Origin: Novosphingobium sp. FKTRR1
GTDB lineage: Bacteria; Pseudomonadota; Alphaproteobacteria; Sphingomonadales; Sphingomonadaceae
Reading direction: 5' to 3'
Assembly: GCF_020404405.1 (NCBI RefSeq)
Contig: NZ_JAIZDA010000005.1
Coordinates: 1-64,000 of the forward strand
DNA: 64,000 bases
In this document: in pieces, positions 9,595 to 18,960 of the stretch
Numbering within the stretch: the stretch's first letter is position 1
Layout: every line of letters begins with the position of its first letter
The notes under the pieces: model-generated
Databases searched by the model: none
Told to the model about the DNA's origin: nothing
The model's input: only the letters and a program-made list of their open reading frames with translations
Position numbers and translations under genes: made by a program

Positions 9595-12279
9595 ATGAGC
9601 GTCCGCAAAACTGCACTTATTGCCTCGGCAAGCGCGATCGCGCTGCTGTCCGTGCCTGCCTTTGCCGAAGAAACGGCACAGCCGAGCGACCCGATCGTCG
9701 TCACCGGCATTCGCGCCTCGATCGAGCGTGCGATCGAAATCAAGAAGGTCAGCGACCAGAACATCGACGCGATTTCCGCGACCGACATCGGCAAGCTGCC
9801 CGACAAGAACGTCGCCGACGCGCTGCAGCGCCTGCCGGGGATCAACACCTCGTCGGCGGCCAGCGGTGAAGGTGGCTTCGACGAAAACGACCGCGTGTCG
9901 ATCCGTGGCACCTCGCCCAGCCTGGCTTCGGTTACTGTCGACGGCCACACGATCTCGACCGGCGACTGGTTCATCCTCAGCCAGTTCTCGACTGTCGGGC
10001 GCAGCATCAGCTTCGACCTGCTGCCTTCGGAAATCATCGAAACGGCGGTTGTCTCCAAGACCCAGAACGCCGGACTGCTCGAAGGCGGCGTGACCGGCTC
10101 GATCGATATCCAGACCCGCAGCCCGCTGGCGCTCAAGGGCCTGACCATCGAAGGTTCGCTGCAGGGTGCGTACAATTCGAACACCAAGAAGGCCAAGCCG
10201 CAGATCAACGGCCTGATCGGCTGGCACAACGATGCCGACACCTTCGGCTTCATCGCGCAGGGCTTCTATGAGCAGCGCTCGGTGCGTCGCTATGGTCAGG
10301 AAACGCTGGGCTATACCGCGATCACCGCAGCGATGCCGATCGGTGCTGCCCACCCTTCGTTGATCGGTGTGCAGGCCCCGACCCTGATCGGTTCGGCCCT
10401 GTTCGATCAGACCAAGAAGCGCGCTGGCGGCTTTGGCGCCGTTGAGTGGAAGGCATCGGACAAGGCCCGCTTCAAGCTGAGCGGGTTCTACTCGCACCTC
10501 GATGCGACCAACGCCAACAACAACTACATGTACTGGGGCTCGAACGAGCTCAACAACAACCTGCCGACCGCTTACACGGTGGCCAACAACACGCTGACCT
10601 CGGCCACCTGGCCCGCGCTCAACGCGGCGGGCAAGCCGGTCAACGGCCTGGTCGTCGACAACATCGTCCGTCCCAACGCCTCGGCGCAAAGCTGGTACGT
10701 CAATCTGGACGGCACGTTCGAGCCCACCGACAAGCTGACCATCACCACGCAGCTCGGCTATACCCACGGCATCGGCGACACGCCGACCGAACCGGCGTTC
10801 GAAGTGATGGGCGGCCCCGGCATTTCGTACGCGCCGTCGGGCAACGGCTGGGCGGTCAAGCCGACCACGCTCAACCCCGCCAGCGCTGACGGTCTGGCCA
10901 ATGACTGGGCCTGGAACGAAACCTTCAAGTCGGTCGATCACGAAATCTGGGGCAAGGTCGACGCCAAGCTGCAGATCGATCAGGGTCCGTTCCGCTCGGT
11001 CGATTTCGGCGTGCGCCTTGCACAGCACGAGCGCAAGGTCGATGGCTGGGATCGCGGTTGCAGCCTTGGCGCCAACGGCCAATGCTGGGGCAGCCCGGCC
11101 ATGCCGTTCTCGGCAACCAACCCGGTCGCCTATCCGGCCGCGTTCAACGCCAACGCGCTGGGCATCCCCGGTCTGCTGCTGCCAATCGCGGGCAACCCCG
11201 ACAAGATCGTCGCCATCCTCAACGGCATCACCGACGGGGTCCATGGCCCGATCTCCTCGATCGTCCAGCCGCAGAACTACTACTGGCCGGGTTCGATGAA
11301 GGTGCGTGAAACCGACGCCGAAGGCTTTGTCATGGCGCACGTCGGTGGCGAAGGCTGGCGCGGCAACGTGGGCGTTCGTCTGGCCAACACCAGCGAAAAC
11401 GTGTTTGCCAACGGCACCAACCCGGTTGGCGCCGATGCGGTCAAGGTCACGACCTCGGCTTTCGGCAACTACTACATCAACCACATCAAGCATAACTACC
11501 TGAGCATCCTGCCCAGCATCAACCTGACCTTCGACGTGGCCAAGTCGGTGCAACTGCGCGTCTCGGCTGCCGAGACGATGTCGCGCCCCGACTTCAGCGC
11601 GTTGGGCGGAACGGTTTCGCTGACCGACTCCACGCTGACCGGCAACGGCGGCAACCCCAACCTGAAGCCGGTCAAGGCAACGGTGTTCGACGGGGCGCTG
11701 GAATGGTACTATGCGAAGGGTGCATTGGCCGGAATCAGCGTATTCCACGACCAACTGCAGTCCTACGTGACGTACGGCACGGCATCGGCTGTGTATTACA
11801 GCGAGTTCTACAAGGGCGACAAGACGTACCTCGTCACCTCGCCTTACAACACCACGGGCGAGCTGTCGGGTGTGGAACTGCAGGTACAGCAGCAGATCGG
11901 TCATGGCTTTGGCTTCCAGGCCAATGGCACTTGGGTGACCGGGCACGATGCCGAAGGCAACCCGCTGGTGGGCACCTCGAAGCTGACCTACAATCTGGTC
12001 GGTTACTACGACAAGGGCCCGCTGAGCGCGCGTGTCGCCTACACCTATCGTTCGCACTACTTCGTCGGGCTGGACCGCAGCTCGGCGCAGAGCCAGGACA
12101 ACTACGGCACGCTGGATGCGTCGATCAACTTCAAGGTCACGCCCAACCTGACGTTCAACCTGGATGCGGTGAACATCACCAACAACAAGCTGAAGTACTA
12201 TGCCGAGACCAAGGCGCAGCCGCGCGCGGTCTATATCAACGGCACCAACGTGTTCTTTGGCGCTCGTTTCCGCTTCTGA
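9595..12279 (+). CDS. TonB-dependent receptor, Xanthomonas/Caulobacter type, for amino-sugar oligomers
   Basis: Outer-membrane active transporter of 894 aa. The signal peptide (MSVRKTALIASASAIALLSVPAFA) is followed by a TonB-box-like DPIVVTGIRAS. The plug domain contains VADALQRLPGINTS, VSIRGTSPSLASVTVDG and GGVTGSIDIQTRSP, hallmarks of the Caulobacter/Xanthomonas subfamily used for carbohydrates. A long beta barrel ends in the aromatic signal GARFRF. The ATG at 9595 has GGGGG 7 nt upstream; an in-frame TTG just before it is not needed. Divergence from nagR and the shared operators point to GlcNAc or chitooligosaccharides as substrate, which is an inference from context. Confidence 0.92.
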   Translation: MSVRKTALIASASAIALLSVPAFAEETAQPSDPIVVTGIRASIERAIEIKKVSDQNIDAISATDIGKLPDKNVADALQRLPGINTSSAASGEGGFDENDRVSIRGTSPSLASVTVDGHTISTGDWFILSQFSTVGRSISFDLLPSEIIETAVVSKTQNAGLLEGGVTGSIDIQTRSPLALKGLTIEGSLQGAYNSNTKKAKPQINGLIGWHNDADTFGFIAQGFYEQRSVRRYGQETLGYTAITAAMPIGAAHPSLIGVQAPTLIGSALFDQTKKRAGGFGAVEWKASDKARFKLSGFYSHLDATNANNNYMYWGSNELNNNLPTAYTVANNTLTSATWPALNAAGKPVNGLVVDNIVRPNASAQSWYVNLDGTFEPTDKLTITTQLGYTHGIGDTPTEPAFEVMGGPGISYAPSGNGWAVKPTTLNPASADGLANDWAWNETFKSVDHEIWGKVDAKLQIDQGPFRSVDFGVRLAQHERKVDGWDRGCSLGANGQCWGSPAMPFSATNPVAYPAAFNANALGIPGLLLPIAGNPDKIVAILNGITDGVHGPISSIVQPQNYYWPGSMKVRETDAEGFVMAHVGGEGWRGNVGVRLANTSENVFANGTNPVGADAVKVTTSAFGNYYINHIKHNYLSILPSINLTFDVAKSVQLRVSAAETMSRPDFSALGGTVSLTDSTLTGNGGNPNLKPVKATVFDGALEWYYAKGALAGISVFHDQLQSYVTYGTASAVYYSEFYKGDKTYLVTSPYNTTGELSGVELQVQQQIGHGFGFQANGTWVTGHDAEGNPLVGTSKLTYNLVGYYDKGPLSARVAYTYRSHYFVGLDRSSAQSQDNYGTLDASINFKVTPNLTFNLDAVNITNNKLKYYAETKAQPRAVYINGTNVFFGARFRF

Positions 12280-12290
12280 TCACGCTTTCT

Positions 12291-12320
12291 GGCTGGGCTA
12301 TGACGGTTCATAGCCCAGCC
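12291..12320. terminator. 13-bp perfect inverted repeat between convergent genes
   Basis: GGCTGGGCTATGA and its exact complement flank the 4-nt loop CGGT. The hairpin starts 11 bp after the receptor stop and overlaps the stop codon and last codons of the convergent sulfotransferase gene. No T-tract follows on either strand, so it is not a classical intrinsic terminator. It may protect 3' ends or act as a bidirectional stop. Confidence 0.55.
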
Positions 12321-13596
12321 GGTCGATCCAGGGCTGCAGCACGGGTAACACCGGCTGCAGCCCTTTTTCGTAGCGGCGCCAGTGCCCTAGCCCGCGCGTC
12401 GAGATTCCACCGCGCAGTTGCGGCGCGCTGGGGGTCTGGACCACGCGCCGCGCCATGGTCGCCGCCACATCGAGCATCGCCGGATCGGGCTCCAGCCCCA
12501 GAAATGCGCTGACTTCGGCCAATCCCGCAACCGGATCGGCGACGAACGCCTCATGCCGCACGTCCATCACCGGCAGTGCCAGCCCGGCGCGAAACACCGT
12601 CGCCATCTCCATCGACGCGGAATAGCACTGCGCCGCATCGGCCATGGTGCAGAACGCATAAGTCATCGCGTTCATCGCAAAGGCGCTGCGCACGCAGCTC
12701 AACACCACGCTGCGCGGATCGCGCAGGGCAAACAGCACGCGCGCATCGGGGAACAGCCGGGAGATCAGCGGCAGCCATTGCGTGCCCGCCGGAGCCTTGT
12801 CGATGAACAGGCTGGTGCGCGGATCATCGTGCGCGCCAAGCCCGCCCATCGCGCGCACATCGTGCCAATAACGCGCGCGCCATTCGGCGATCCCTGCTGC
12901 ATCGAGCGCGCAAAGCCGTGCGCAACCTTCGGCATCGTTCAGGAACGCCCGCTGCGCGCCGAGCAGCGTGGGTGCTTCCTCCAGCGTGCGCACATGCGGG
13001 TGACCGGCCAACACTTGTTCGAGCAATGTCGTGCCCGAGCGCGGAAACCCCAGCAAGAACACGTGCCGCGCCGGAGCCGGAGGGACGCAGGCGGGATCAG
13101 CAGGCGGCAGATCATGCGCTGAAAACCAAGCGCCAAGCCGCCGATAGCGCGCGGCCTCACCCTCATGCTGCGCAGCAATCGGAGCGAACTGCTGGCGCAG
13201 GATCGCCTTGCCCGCAACCGCTGCAGCCAGCGCCGCCTCGTACTCACCCGTGCCGTCAAGCGCATCGCCCAGCAGCAGCAGCGTTTCGGCGCGCTGATCG
13301 GGCGAAAGGTTTGCCGCCAGCGTTCGTTCGAGTAACGGCCGCGCCCGTTCCCACTGGCGAGCGTCGCAAGCCAGCCGCGCTTCCAGCCACAGGCCGCCCG
13401 GATGATCGGGCGCAAGCGCTCGCACCTGACCGCAGATGTGCGCGGAAAGGTCGAGTTGCCCGGCACGATAGTGCATCAGCCCCAGCGAAAGGCGCGCATC
13501 GACATCTGCCGGTCGGGCTGCGACCAGCCGGGTCTGGCGGGCGATTGCTTCGGCATGAGCAGACGTGGCTTCGGCAGGAGCGGAGGGTTCAACCAT
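12298..13596 (-). CDS. Sulfotransferase with N-terminal TPR repeats
   Basis: Protein of 432 aa. Residues about 1-150 are helical TPR-like repeats. A sulfotransferase domain follows, opening with the PAPS 5'-phosphosulfate-binding loop HVFLLGFPRSGTTLLEQVL near 185 and a later LRDPRSVVLSC segment that fits the 3'-phosphate-binding motif. It should transfer a sulfuryl group from PAPS to an unknown acceptor. No signal peptide is visible. It ends within a hairpin shared with the convergent TonB receptor gene. TPR-sulfotransferases often sit beside TonB receptors in sphingomonads, but no partner is established here. Confidence 0.85.
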   Translation of the reverse strand: MVEPSAPAEATSAHAEAIARQTRLVAARPADVDARLSLGLMHYRAGQLDLSAHICGQVRALAPDHPGGLWLEARLACDARQWERARPLLERTLAANLSPDQRAETLLLLGDALDGTGEYEAALAAAVAGKAILRQQFAPIAAQHEGEAARYRRLGAWFSAHDLPPADPACVPPAPARHVFLLGFPRSGTTLLEQVLAGHPHVRTLEEAPTLLGAQRAFLNDAEGCARLCALDAAGIAEWRARYWHDVRAMGGLGAHDDPRTSLFIDKAPAGTQWLPLISRLFPDARVLFALRDPRSVVLSCVRSAFAMNAMTYAFCTMADAAQCYSASMEMATVFRAGLALPVMDVRHEAFVADPVAGLAEVSAFLGLEPDPAMLDVAATMARRVVQTPSAPQLRGGISTRGLGHWRRYEKGLQPVLPVLQPWIDRLGYEPS

Positions 13597-13614
13597 CCGC
13601 TGGCTTTTAGAGCG

Positions 13615-13941
13615 TCAACCGACCGGGTTGGAACCGGTTTTTCGCGTCACGCCCGACCGATCTTGCACAGTGGCCAGCCTGCTACCGTTCGGCAGCGCAA
13701 CCGGCATGACCACACAGATCGCGCCTGAGCGGCGCGCTTTGCGTTGGCGCGAGTTCTTGGTCGCAGGATCGCGCAACGGATAGCCTTGCGCCTTTGCGGT
13801 GGCGATGACGATCTGCTTTGTCTCGGGACTGAGACCCGGATGATCATCCAGCGCGCGCGATACGGTCGCGATCGAGAACCCGGTCGCCTCTGCGATATCC
13901 GCCAGCCGCGGCGTTTGCTGGTCACGGCTGCGCTTACCCAT
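13615..13941 (-). pseudogene. Truncated LacI-family transcriptional regulator remnant
   Basis: The first 60 residues are an intact LacI helix-turn-helix and hinge (RLADIAEATGFSIATVSRAL, HPGLSPETKQIV, AKAQGYPLR). About residues 75-92 start the periplasmic-binding-like core (ICVVMPVALPNGSRLAT). The frame then loses similarity and stops at 108 aa, whereas the family has about 330-360. Almost the whole effector domain is missing and I see no remainder nearby. A DNA-binding fragment could still be made, but a decayed gene is more likely. Its former role is unknown. Confidence 0.72.
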
Positions 13942-14012
13942 GGCGGATCAGTTGCTCCCGATAATTCGCTTGTTGCCCCGGCAAAGGCTTTCGTGTGCAG
14001 AAAAGGGCGCTG

Positions 14013-14054
14013 CTTGGCAATGGGGCCTTGGCAACGGGGCCTTGGCAACGGGAA
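14013..14054. repeat. Three tandem copies of a 14-bp unit
   Basis: The unit CTTGGCAACGGGGC occurs three times head to tail, with one substitution in copy 1 and two in copy 3. It lies in the 133-bp spacer between the LacI remnant and the 3' end of an alcohol dehydrogenase gene. No function is apparent. Confidence 0.75.
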
Positions 14055-14074
14055 AACCCGGTGTGCCCTGCCTT

Positions 14075-15082
14075 TCACGGAACCAGCACGGCCGCGCCTT
14101 CGAACCGGCCAGCACGCAAATCGGCCAGCGCCTGGTTGGCCTGAACCAGCGGATACCTGGTGGTTTGCACTTGGATACCGATCTTCGGCGCCAGCGCTAG
14201 GAACTCGATCCCGTCCTGCCGGGTCAGGTTGGCGACCGACAGCACCTGCCGCTCCTCCCACAGGATCTCATAGGGAAACGCCGGGATGTCGCTCATGTGG
14301 ATACCGGCGCAAACCACGCGCCCGCCCTTGCGCACCGCTTTCAGCGCCATCGGCACCAGATCGCCCACCGTCGCATAAATGATCGCCGCGTCGAGCGGTT
14401 CGGGCGGCATCTCGTCCGATCCCCCGGCCCAGACCGCGCCCAGACGGCGCGCAAAGTCCTGTGTGGCGGTATCGCCCGGCCGGGTGAAGGCGAACACCTC
14501 CCTGCCCTGCCAGCGCGCAACTTGCGCCACGATATGACCTGCCGCGCCAAAGCCATAGATCCCCAACCGCTTGGCCCCGGAGGCACCCTCCCCGGCCAGA
14601 TTGAGCGCCAGCTTGAGCGAACGCCAGCCGATCAGCCCGGCGCACAGCAGCGGAGCCAGCGACACATCGCTGCCGTCCTGCCCGAGCGGAAAGGCAAAGC
14701 GTGCGTCAGCGATCACGGCAGTGGCGAACCCGCCATCGCGGGTATAGCCGGTGAACAACGGGGCATCGCACAAGTTCTCGCGCTGTGCCTTGCAATAAGG
14801 GCAAGTGCCGCAAGTGTGGCCAAGCCATGGGATGCCGACCCGCTCTCCGATCGACAGGCCCGTTACGTCTGCACCGACAGCGTCGATCCGCCCGACGATT
14901 TCATGCCCCGGAATGATCGGCGATTTGGGATGGGGCAATTCACCGTCCAGCACATGCAGATCGGTGCGGCAGACTCCGCAGGCCAAGACCTGCACCCGCA
15001 CTTCGCCGGGTCCGGGCTGGCGGTCGGGCAGTTCGGTCCAGACCAGTGGCGATCCGGCATGATTAAGCACCATTGCATGCAT
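14075..15082 (-). CDS. Zinc-dependent alcohol dehydrogenase, MDR family
   Basis: Cytoplasmic oxidoreductase of 335 aa. Catalytic zinc ligands are in [13 protein letters not shown] and PGHEIVGRI. The structural zinc site has all four cysteines in [15 protein letters not shown] near residue 90. The nucleotide-binding segment is [16 protein letters not shown]. It belongs to a bacterial Zn-ADH subfamily of unsettled substrate. It is divergent from the aldehyde dehydrogenase gene at 15355, which could oxidise its aldehyde product. No dedicated regulator is evident in the 272-bp intergenic region, where I see no other gene. Confidence 0.88.
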   Translation of the reverse strand: MHAMVLNHAGSPLVWTELPDRQPGPGEVRVQVLACGVCRTDLHVLDGELPHPKSPIIPGHEIVGRIDAVGADVTGLSIGERVGIPWLGHTCGTCPYCKAQRENLCDAPLFTGYTRDGGFATAVIADARFAFPLGQDGSDVSLAPLLCAGLIGWRSLKLALNLAGEGASGAKRLGIYGFGAAGHIVAQVARWQGREVFAFTRPGDTATQDFARRLGAVWAGGSDEMPPEPLDAAIIYATVGDLVPMALKAVRKGGRVVCAGIHMSDIPAFPYEILWEERQVLSVANLTRQDGIEFLALAPKIGIQVQTTRYPLVQANQALADLRAGRFEGAAVLVP

Positions 15083-15354
15083 CGATCATTCTCCCGAAAG
15101 CCAAGTGCGGCTCTGCAAGCTAACTATCTGCACAGCCCAACCGCAGGGCCGGAAACCACCCATGGTGGCATCCGCCAGCCCATGTCCGACGCATCCGTTC
15201 CTTGGCGTTGGCTGGGTAGTATCCGACGGTTCTGGCGGGGCGTGATTGCGTCCAGATCATATCCGAACCTGGCGCACGGCGGAACACCGACCCTTTCGCG
15301 CTCAAATCGCTATCGGCGCCTGCCTTCCGGGCTGGTCGCTCATCGGGAAATGTC

Positions 15355-16737
15355 ATGACCTATCAAACCTTCAGCCCGTTCGATGGCACGCTCATTCAGG
15401 ACTTCGCCGACATTTCGCCGCACGAATACGAAACCAAAGTCGCTCGCGCGCAGGCCTGCTTCGAAAGCTGGCGCCACAAAAGCTATGCCGAGCGCGCCAC
15501 CGTCATCGCCCGGGCGGCCACCTTGTTGCGCGACCAGACCGATGCGCTCGCCGCCACGATGACGCTGGAGATGGGCAAGCGCATCGGCGAGGCGCGTGCC
15601 GAAGTCGCGTTCAGCGCGCGGATTCTCGATTACTACGCAACGAACGCCGAGCGCTTCCTTGCTCCGGTGAAACTGCACCCTGTCCATGGCGAGGCACATA
15701 TGGAAAGCAGCCCGATCGGGGTGATTTTCGCGGTCGAACCTTGGAATTTCCCCTATTATCAGCTCGCCCGAGTGGCCGGGCCGCACCTGATGGCAGGGAA
15801 CACACTGGTTGTGAAGCACGCCGGGATCGTGCCGCAATGCGCGCTGGCGTTCGAGCGCGTGCTGCGCGAAGCAGGCGCGCCCGACGGGCTCTATACCAAC
15901 CTGTTCGTATCGCACGAGCAATCGGAAAAGCTGCTCGACGATCCCCGGATCAAGGGTGTGTGCCTGACTGGCAGCGTCGCGGCGGGCAGCAGCATTGCCG
16001 CGCGCGCGGGCAAAAACCTGAAGGTTTCGTCGATGGAACTGGGTGGCAGCGATGCCTTCATCGTGCTGGAGGACGCCGACCTCGATCTGGTGATCCCGTG
16101 GGCGGTGTGGGGTCGGATGTACAATTGCGGGCAGACGTGCTGCGCGGCCAAGCGCTTCATCGTGGTCGAAAGCATGGCCGATGCCTTCATCGAACGGTTC
16201 AAGGCGGCCTTGGGCGCGCTGGAAGCCGGTGACCCGATGGATGAACGGACCACGCTTGGCCCGCTGTCGAGCGAAGCGGCGCTGGTGCAGTTGCTTGGGC
16301 AGGTCGATGAAGCCGTGGCCAAGGGCGCCACTCTGCTGCTGGGCGGCAAGCGCATCGCCCGCCCCGGCGCGTTTATGGAACCCTCGATCCTGACCGATAT
16401 CGCGCCGGACAACCCTGCGTTTCGCGATGAATTCTTCGGTCCGGTCGCGCTGTTCTTCCGGGTAAAGGACGAAGCCACGGCGATAGCGCTCGCCAACGAT
16501 TGCGATTTCGGCCTTGGCGGATCGGTCTGGACCCGCGACAGCGCGCGAGGGCAGCGGGTTGCCAGCCAGGTCGACACCGGGATGATGTTCATCAACAACC
16601 TCGACTGGACCGATGCCGAACTGCCCTTTGGCGGCATCAAGGCCTCCGGCTACGGTCGCGAACTGGGCGACATGGGCATCCAGCAATTCGTCAACAAGAA
16701 GCTGGTGCGGACCAACCCGATCAAGGCGCCCGCCTGA
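15355..16737 (+). CDS. NAD(P)-dependent succinate-semialdehyde-type dehydrogenase
   Basis: Aldehyde dehydrogenase of 460 aa. The catalytic pair is Glu228 (MELGGSDAF) and Cys262 (NCGQTCCAAKRF), with cofactor-side segments FAVEPWNFPYYQ and LTGSVAAGS. The length and the short N-terminus match the 455-460 aa succinate-semialdehyde dehydrogenase subfamily, although other short-chain aldehydes are possible. It is followed after 92 bp by an alcohol dehydrogenase on the same strand, so the two may form an alcohol-to-acid pair. Confidence 0.87.
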   Translation: MTYQTFSPFDGTLIQDFADISPHEYETKVARAQACFESWRHKSYAERATVIARAATLLRDQTDALAATMTLEMGKRIGEARAEVAFSARILDYYATNAERFLAPVKLHPVHGEAHMESSPIGVIFAVEPWNFPYYQLARVAGPHLMAGNTLVVKHAGIVPQCALAFERVLREAGAPDGLYTNLFVSHEQSEKLLDDPRIKGVCLTGSVAAGSSIAARAGKNLKVSSMELGGSDAFIVLEDADLDLVIPWAVWGRMYNCGQTCCAAKRFIVVESMADAFIERFKAALGALEAGDPMDERTTLGPLSSEAALVQLLGQVDEAVAKGATLLLGGKRIARPGAFMEPSILTDIAPDNPAFRDEFFGPVALFFRVKDEATAIALANDCDFGLGGSVWTRDSARGQRVASQVDTGMMFINNLDWTDAELPFGGIKASGYGRELGDMGIQQFVNKKLVRTNPIKAPA

Positions 16738-16829
16738 CCGATTGCGCGCCGATCGCACAACGGGCGCTGCCGATCGGCGCCCCGAGTTTCGCCAAAATCA
16801 CCAAGCCATCCCCGAATGAAAGCAAACCC

Positions 16830-17963
16830 ATGCTGCCCAGAACCATGCACGCCGCCGTCGTCACCGCCTTCAAACAGCCGCTGGTGTTGCGCGAATGGGA
16901 AGTGCCAAGGCCCGGGCCCGGCCAGATCCTCGTCAAGACCGAGGCGTGCGGCGTGTGCCATACCGACTTGCACGCCGCCAATGGCGACTGGCCGCTCAAG
17001 CCCGATCCACCGTTCATCCCGGGGCATGAGGCGATCGGCATTGTCGTGGCATTGGGCGCCGGAGTGACGGTCGTCAAGGAAGGGGACCGGGTTGGCGTGC
17101 CCTGGCTCTATTCAGCTTGCGGGCATTGCGAATATTGCCTGTCCGCGTGGGAAACCGTCTGCGACCATGCAGAATTCGGCGGCTATACCCGCAATGGCGG
17201 ATTTGCCGAATACGTGCTGGCCGATCCGAATTACGTAGCCCACATTCCCGAGGGGTTGGGTCCGCAGGAAGCCGCTCCGCTGATCTGCGCCGGGATCACC
17301 ACCTACAAGGGCATCAAGGAAACCGACGCCCGCCCCGGCGAATGGATAGCGATATCGGGCTGTGGCGGGCTTGGCCATCTGGCCATCCAGTATGCCAAGG
17401 CAATGGGCCTGATGGTCTGCGGTGTGGACATCGATGACGGTAAACTGGCCCATGCCACAAGCCTCGGCGCCGATCTGGTCATCAATGCCAGCACGCACGA
17501 CCCGGCAGAGGTTTTGGGTCAGGAAACCGGTGGCGGGGCGCATGGCGTGCTGATCACCGCGCCCTCGCTGCCCGCTTTCAAGCAGGGGGTGGCGATGACC
17601 CGCAAGCGCGGCACTTGCGTACTGGTCGGATTGCCGCCGGGATCGTTCCCGCTCGAAATCTTCAATTTGGTGGCCGGGTGCATCACGGTGCGCGGATCGT
17701 TCGTGGGCACCCGCAAGGACATGGCCGAATGCCTCGACTTTGCGGCGCGTGGCAAAGTGCGGGCGGATATCGAACTTCAGCCGCTGTCGGCCATCAATAC
17801 GATCTTCGAGCGGCTTGAAACGGGCGATGTGCCATCGCGCGTGGTCCTGGACTTTGCCGGTCCTGTGCCAGAAAGCATCACCTCGCGCGCCAACGCCAAC
17901 GCCGACTCCGGCCTCGGCGCCGACGCTGACTCGGCGACAAAACCTGCGGCCGTTCTGGCTTGA
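16830..17963 (+). CDS. Zinc-dependent alcohol dehydrogenase, AdhP-like
   Basis: Alcohol dehydrogenase of 377 aa. Catalytic zinc motifs are CGVCHTDLHAANGDWP and PGHEAIGIV. The structural zinc cysteines are in CGHCEYCLSAWETVC. The Rossmann signature is ISGCGGLGHLAIQYAK. It resembles AdhP/AdhA enzymes that reduce acetaldehyde or oxidise ethanol. The last 30 residues (after FAGPVP) are an Ala/Asp/Asn-rich tail absent from most relatives. The ATG at 16830 is the start that gives the normal AdhP N-terminus. Confidence 0.9.
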   Translation: MLPRTMHAAVVTAFKQPLVLREWEVPRPGPGQILVKTEACGVCHTDLHAANGDWPLKPDPPFIPGHEAIGIVVALGAGVTVVKEGDRVGVPWLYSACGHCEYCLSAWETVCDHAEFGGYTRNGGFAEYVLADPNYVAHIPEGLGPQEAAPLICAGITTYKGIKETDARPGEWIAISGCGGLGHLAIQYAKAMGLMVCGVDIDDGKLAHATSLGADLVINASTHDPAEVLGQETGGGAHGVLITAPSLPAFKQGVAMTRKRGTCVLVGLPPGSFPLEIFNLVAGCITVRGSFVGTRKDMAECLDFAARGKVRADIELQPLSAINTIFERLETGDVPSRVVLDFAGPVPESITSRANANADSGLGADADSATKPAAVLA

Positions 17964-17979
17964 CTCGCGCCTGTGCGCC

Positions 17980-18885
17980 TCACGCGTTCGCTATCGCGCG
18001 CAGTACCCCGCGAAACCAGATCAGGAACGGGTCGCTGTTGCGATGCTCGCCCCATATGCTGACAAGGCCCAGCCTCGTCTCGCGCAACGGCGGCTCGCGC
18101 AGCACCAGCCCCAGAGGCTCCGCCAGCCTGAGCGCAAAGGCGCGGGAAATCGTCGTGACGCTGTCGGTCACAGCGACGATCTCGACCGCAGCGCGAAAGG
18201 TCGGGACGATGGCCGCGATCGAACGGGTGATGCCCGATGCACCCAGTTCGCCGTCCATCTGCGAGGAATTGCCGCCCAGCAGCGAGATGATAACGCTGGG
18301 ATACCGCGCATAGTCGGCAATCGACCACGCCTCTCCCGAGGGATGGCCGCGGCGCATGACCACGGCCAGACGATCCTCCATCAGCGGTTCGGACATCACG
18401 CCCGGCGGCAACGGTGTGCTGTCCAGCGCGAAGGCCAGATCGATCTCGCCCGCGCGCATCCGATCGGGCATTTCGCGGTTGATCGGGGACCATTCCAAGA
18501 CCACACCCGGCGCCTCCGCCGCCAGATGGCGGACGAGCGGGGCCAGCAGCAATTCGGCCTGCACATCGCTCATCGCCAGCCGGACGACGCGCTTTTCGCT
18601 GGCAGGATCGAACGGCGGTTCGATCAGAATGGCTTGCACTTGTGCCAGCAGCGTCGCCAGCGGTTGCCGCAAGGCTTCGGCGCGCGGCGACAGGACATTA
18701 CCGCCCGGCCCTCGCACCAGCAGCGGATCATCGAGCAGCGCGCGCAGACGTCCGAGTGCCCGGCTCATCGCCGGTTGGCTTAGGCCGACCTCGTCGCCCG
18801 CACGGGTGGCATTGCGATGACGCAGCAGCGCATCGAGCACCGGAAGCAGGTTGAGATCAATCGAACGAAGATGTTTCTGACGCAT
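17980..18885 (-). CDS. LysR-family transcriptional regulator
   Basis: DNA-binding regulator of 301 aa, with an N-terminal helix-turn-helix (RSIDLNLLPVLDALL, GLSQPAMSRALGRLRALLDDPLLVR) and a LysR substrate-binding domain from about residue 90. The start of the NodD/NahR/LinR-like subgroup fits. The ATG at 18885 was chosen because translation upstream of it is not LysR-like. It is divergent from the epimerase gene at 18961, sharing a 75-bp promoter region, so that gene is the likely target. Confidence 0.9.
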   Translation of the reverse strand: MRQKHLRSIDLNLLPVLDALLRHRNATRAGDEVGLSQPAMSRALGRLRALLDDPLLVRGPGGNVLSPRAEALRQPLATLLAQVQAILIEPPFDPASEKRVVRLAMSDVQAELLLAPLVRHLAAEAPGVVLEWSPINREMPDRMRAGEIDLAFALDSTPLPPGVMSEPLMEDRLAVVMRRGHPSGEAWSIADYARYPSVIISLLGGNSSQMDGELGASGITRSIAAIVPTFRAAVEIVAVTDSVTTISRAFALRLAEPLGLVLREPPLRETRLGLVSIWGEHRNSDPFLIWFRGVLRAIANA

Positions 18886-18960
18886 GATATGGATAACATA
18901 CTTGCATTTCACACATGATAAAGCCCGGTTTATATCGGCCCCCGACACAGGAGATGCGAC

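Noticed and set aside
9547..12057. Very long open frame on the strand opposite the TonB receptor gene
   Set aside because: It mirrors the codon bias of the receptor gene in high-GC DNA, its product is Arg/Gly/Val-rich without any family motif, and the receptor on the other strand is unambiguous.
13612..13650. tRNA-like T arm (ACCGG stem with loop TTCCAAC on the minus strand) near the LacI breakpoint
   Set aside because: Position 57 is not a purine and no acceptor, D or anticodon arm can be built, so a tRNA or att site is not supported.
15340..16758. Long open frame opposite the succinate-semialdehyde-type dehydrogenase
   Set aside because: Same effect; the plus-strand dehydrogenase has intact catalytic Glu and Cys and explains the region.
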